Shown: positions 50,968-53,031 of the stretch, piece after piece | Layout: each line of letters begins with the position of its first letter | How positions within the stretch are numbered: the first letter of the stretch is position 1 | Assembly (NCBI RefSeq): GCF_002933465.1 | Contig: NZ_PSZE01000040.1 | Location: 1 to 53,031, forward strand | From: Nocardia nova | GTDB taxonomy: Bacteria > Actinomycetota > Actinomycetes > Mycobacteriales > Mycobacteriaceae | Length of the DNA: 53,031 nucleotides | Direction: 5' to 3' | Made by a program: the position numbers and the translations under genes | The notes under the pieces: generated by a model | Database searches by the model: none | The model's input: only the letters and a program-made list of their open reading frames with translations | What the model was told of the DNA's origin: nothing

Positions 50968-50978
50968 AGTTTCTTGTG

Positions 50979-51016
50979 CGCCCCGGGACCACTCTGCGTC
51001 CGGGGCGTTTGCTTTG
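50979..51016 (+). terminator. attenuator hairpin in the rplJ leader
   Basis: CGCCCCG (50979-50985) pairs with CGGGGCG (51001-51007), followed by TTTGCTTTG. Placed downstream of the L10 leader and 88 bp before rplJ, it looks like a regulated premature terminator. Confidence 0.7.
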
Positions 51017-51103
51017 TCGCCGGGTCGACGTAGCCTCCCCAGGCCCAGCCTCCGTGAGTCGGTAGTTCATCGCAGAACCGACCATCCAGAGAGGAGGCGA
51101 AGT

Positions 51104-51658
51104 ATGGCGAAACCAGAGAAGGTCACCGCGGTCGCGGAGATCACCGAGCAGTTCAAGAGCGCTACGGCCACCGTGGTCACGGAATACCGTGGTCTGTCGG
51201 TCGGCAGCCTCACCCAGCTGCGTCGTGCACTGGGCAGCAATGCCACCTACTCCGTCGCCAAGAACACCCTGGTCAAGCGTGCGGCCGCCGAGGCGGGCGT
51301 CGAAGGCCTGGATGACTTGTTCGTCGGTCCGACCGCGATCACCTTCATCACCGGTGAGCCGGTCGACGCCGCCAAGGCCCTCAAGACCTTCGCCAAGGAC
51401 AACAAGGCGCTGGTCATCAAGGGTGGCTACATGGACGGCGCCCCGCTGTCGGTCTCCGAGGTCGAGCGCATCGCCGACCTGGAGTCGCGCGAGGTGCTGC
51501 TGGCCAAGCTGGCCGGCGCCATGAAGGGCAACCTGACCAAGGCGGCCGGCCTGTTCGCCGCGCCGGCCGGCCAGGTGGCTCGCCTGTTTGCCGCGCTCGA
51601 GGACAAGCAGCGCGCCGCGGGCGGTGCCGAAGCGGCTCCCGCCGCCGACGCCGAATAA
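51104..51658 (+). CDS. rplJ: 50S ribosomal protein L10
   Basis: 184 aa from ATG 51104 (GAGAGGAGGCGAAGT upstream). It has TEYRGLSVGSLTQLRRALGS, YSVAKNTLVKRAAAEAGVEG and the Ala-rich helical C-terminus that docks L7/L12 dimers. It forms the stalk base. Confidence 0.97.
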   Translation: MAKPEKVTAVAEITEQFKSATATVVTEYRGLSVGSLTQLRRALGSNATYSVAKNTLVKRAAAEAGVEGLDDLFVGPTAITFITGEPVDAAKALKTFAKDNKALVIKGGYMDGAPLSVSEVERIADLESREVLLAKLAGAMKGNLTKAAGLFAAPAGQVARLFAALEDKQRAAGGAEAAPAADAE

Positions 51659-51733
51659 GCCGACACGAACAAGTCGACAAACCAACTCTTTTCTCCCCGC
51701 CGATGCGGGGATGAACTACCGAAAGGAAACACC

Positions 51734-52120
51734 ATGGCCAACGTGGACGAGCTGCTCGAGACCATCGGCAACATGACCCTGCTGGAGCTCTCGGACTTCG
51801 TCAAGAAGTTCGAGGAGAAGTTCGAGGTCACCGCCGCCGCTCCGGTCGCGGTTGCCGCTGTCGCCGGTGGCGCTGCCGCCGGTGGCGCCGAGGCCGCCGA
51901 GGAGCAGGACGAGTTCGACGTCATCCTCGAGGGTGCCGGCGACAAGAAGATCCAGGTCATCAAGGTCGTGCGCGAGATCGTCTCCGGCCTGGGCCTGAAG
52001 GAAGCCAAGGACCTGGTCGAGGGTGCCCCGAAGCCGATCCTGGAGAAGGTCGCCAAGGACGCCGCCGACGCCGCCAAGGCCAAGCTGGAAGAGGCCGGCG
52101 CGAAGGTTTCCGTCAAGTAA
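51734..52120 (+). CDS. rplL: 50S ribosomal protein L7/L12
   Basis: 128 aa. N-terminal dimerisation helix NVDELLETIGNMTLLELSDF, an Ala/Gly hinge (VAAVAGGAAAGGAEAAEEQD) and the C-terminal domain EFDVILEGAGDKKIQVIKVV with GLGLKEAKDLVEGAPKPI that recruits GTPase factors. GAAAGGAAACACC precedes ATG. Confidence 0.97.
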   Translation: MANVDELLETIGNMTLLELSDFVKKFEEKFEVTAAAPVAVAAVAGGAAAGGAEAAEEQDEFDVILEGAGDKKIQVIKVVREIVSGLGLKEAKDLVEGAPKPILEKVAKDAADAAKAKLEEAGAKVSVK

Positions 52121-52140
52121 TTACGGTAATCGAGTACCGG

Positions 52141-52173
52141 AAAAGGGCGGTCCCGTTGTGGGGCCGCCCTTTT
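52141..52173 (+). terminator. terminator after rplL
   Basis: AAAAGGGCGGTCCC pairs with GGGGCCGCCCTTTT around a 5-nt loop, giving a stem of 14 with one wobble and a T-tract on both strands. Confidence 0.93.
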
Positions 52174-52369
52174 CGAATATTTCGTCGCGAATGTTGTGAA
52201 CTGACGCGACCAGCTCATTACCGTCGACGTTTCTACCGACCAGTCAGGTAGGGTGTCCTGCACCAGCGGCATGCGATACAGTGGCCGCACCCCAGTGTGA
52301 CGCGTCACACCGCGCTGAAATACGGTGACGCGGCCATGGGCGCTCGTCAGAAGAAATATGGAGGTCGGC

Positions 52370-53031
52370 GTGGGCGTCGAGGTCAGGACCGAAGGTGTGA
52401 CGAAATCTTTCGGGTCCCAGCGGATTTGGCAGGATGTCACTCTGACGCTGCCCACGGGGGAAGTCAGCGCTCTGCTCGGCCCCTCCGGTACCGGTAAGTC
52501 GGTGTTCTTGAAGTCGCTGATCGGTCTGCTGCGTCCCGAGCGTGGCTCGATCTACATCGACGGTACCGATATCACCACCTGCTCCAACAAGGAGCTCTAC
52601 GAGATCCGCAAGTTGTTCGGTGTTCTGTTCCAGGACGGCGCGCTGTTCGGTTCGATGAACCTGTTCGACAACGTGGCCTTCCCGCTGCGCGAGCACACCA
52701 AGAAGAGCGAATCCGAGATCAAGCAGATCGTGATGGAGAAGCTCGAGCTGACCGGTCTGCTCGGCGCCGAAGGCAAACTGCCCGGTGAGATCTCCGGTGG
52801 TATGCGCAAGCGCGCCGGTCTGGCCCGCGCGCTGGTGCTGGACCCGCAGATCATCCTCGTCGACGAGCCCGACTCCGGTCTGGACCCGGTGCGTACCACT
52901 TATCTGTCGCAGCTGCTGATCGATATCAACGCGCAGATCGACGCGACGATTCTGATCGTTACCCACAACATCAACCTGGCTCGTAGCGTGCCCGACAACA
53001 TCGGCATGTTGTTCCGCCGCCAGCTGGTCAT
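52370..53031 (+). CDS. mkl: ABC transporter ATP-binding protein Mkl/MlaF type (partial)
   Basis: Open to the window end; 220 codons visible from GTG 52370, which has GGAGG 5 nt upstream. Walker A GPSGTGKS, Q-loop LFQDGALFGSMNLFDNVAFP, signature EISGGMRKRAGLARA and Walker B ILVDEPDSGLDPV; DEPDSGLDP is characteristic of MlaF/Mkl (Rv0655). It energises Mce-type lipid importers and may serve several Mce operons at once. Same neighbour order as M. tuberculosis (rplL followed by mkl a few genes on). The rest is outside the window. Confidence 0.9.
   Translation, partial: MGVEVRTEGVTKSFGSQRIWQDVTLTLPTGEVSALLGPSGTGKSVFLKSLIGLLRPERGSIYIDGTDITTCSNKELYEIRKLFGVLFQDGALFGSMNLFDNVAFPLREHTKKSESEIKQIVMEKLELTGLLGAEGKLPGEISGGMRKRAGLARALVLDPQIILVDEPDSGLDPVRTTYLSQLLIDINAQIDATILIVTHNINLARSVPDNIGMLFRRQLV

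Overview
The window looks like chromosomal DNA of a mycolic-acid actinomycete, most likely Nocardia or a close relative. The evidence is the high GC content with many GTG starts, a menaquinone cluster ordered like Mycobacterium tuberculosis Rv0534c-Rv0566c, a fused HadA-HadB dehydratase, a PimB/MgtA-type mannosyltransferase, ESX (type VII) associated proteins, an IdeR-type iron box and an Mkl-type ATPase. The organism is inferred from gene content; no 16S rRNA is present.

Layout. 1-7.9 kb: a truncated SnoaL-like gene, PlsC-like acyltransferase, GGCT-like protein, LysR regulator divergent from a DapA-like aldolase, BldC, a DUF4229 membrane protein linked through GTGA-coupled micro-ORF repeats to a Cds1-like PLP enzyme, an HTH/Clp-N pair under a doubly palindromic leaderless promoter, and a holin-like membrane protein. 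7.9-23.5 kb: menA behind a 75-bp tandem repeat, an AfsR/SARP-type giant regulator, a DrrAB-like exporter, then menE-DUF3349-TM-pitA-VOC-menB, a PaaI thioesterase, a helical protein, an iron-boxed siderophore-interacting protein and menD. 23.5-36.2 kb is accessory: an acidic small protein, a TIGR03086 protein, a four-gene ESX-associated operon ending in a probable DMATS-type aromatic prenyltransferase, a TetR/aldo-keto reductase pair and a fused nitrate reductase/flavoreductase. 36.3-44.9 kb returns to the syntenic block: menG, mgtA, DUF3592-like, DUF2505, VOC/AraC, menJ, grcC1, htpX, yajQ.

45-53 kb is the translation and mycolate core: tRNA-Tyr, tRNA-Thr, tRNA-Met, rpmG, hadAB, tRNA-Trp, secE, nusG, rplK, rplA, a decayed hicBA pair, the L10 leader, rplJ, rplL and the start of an Mkl/MlaF ATPase.

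How the genes work together: MenD, MenE, MenB, MenA, MenG and MenJ cover most of menaquinone synthesis and tailoring. GrcC1 may make the isoprenoid tail and the PaaI protein is a candidate DHNA-CoA thioesterase. MenC, MenF and MenH are not in the window. The most unusual unit is the 24.5-30.0 kb operon, where a predicted tryptophan-dimethylallyltransferase-fold enzyme is translationally coupled to an NlpC-like, Trp-rich ESX-associated protein. Several genes show a TAnnnT hexamer 6-8 nt before the start codon, suggesting leaderless transcripts.
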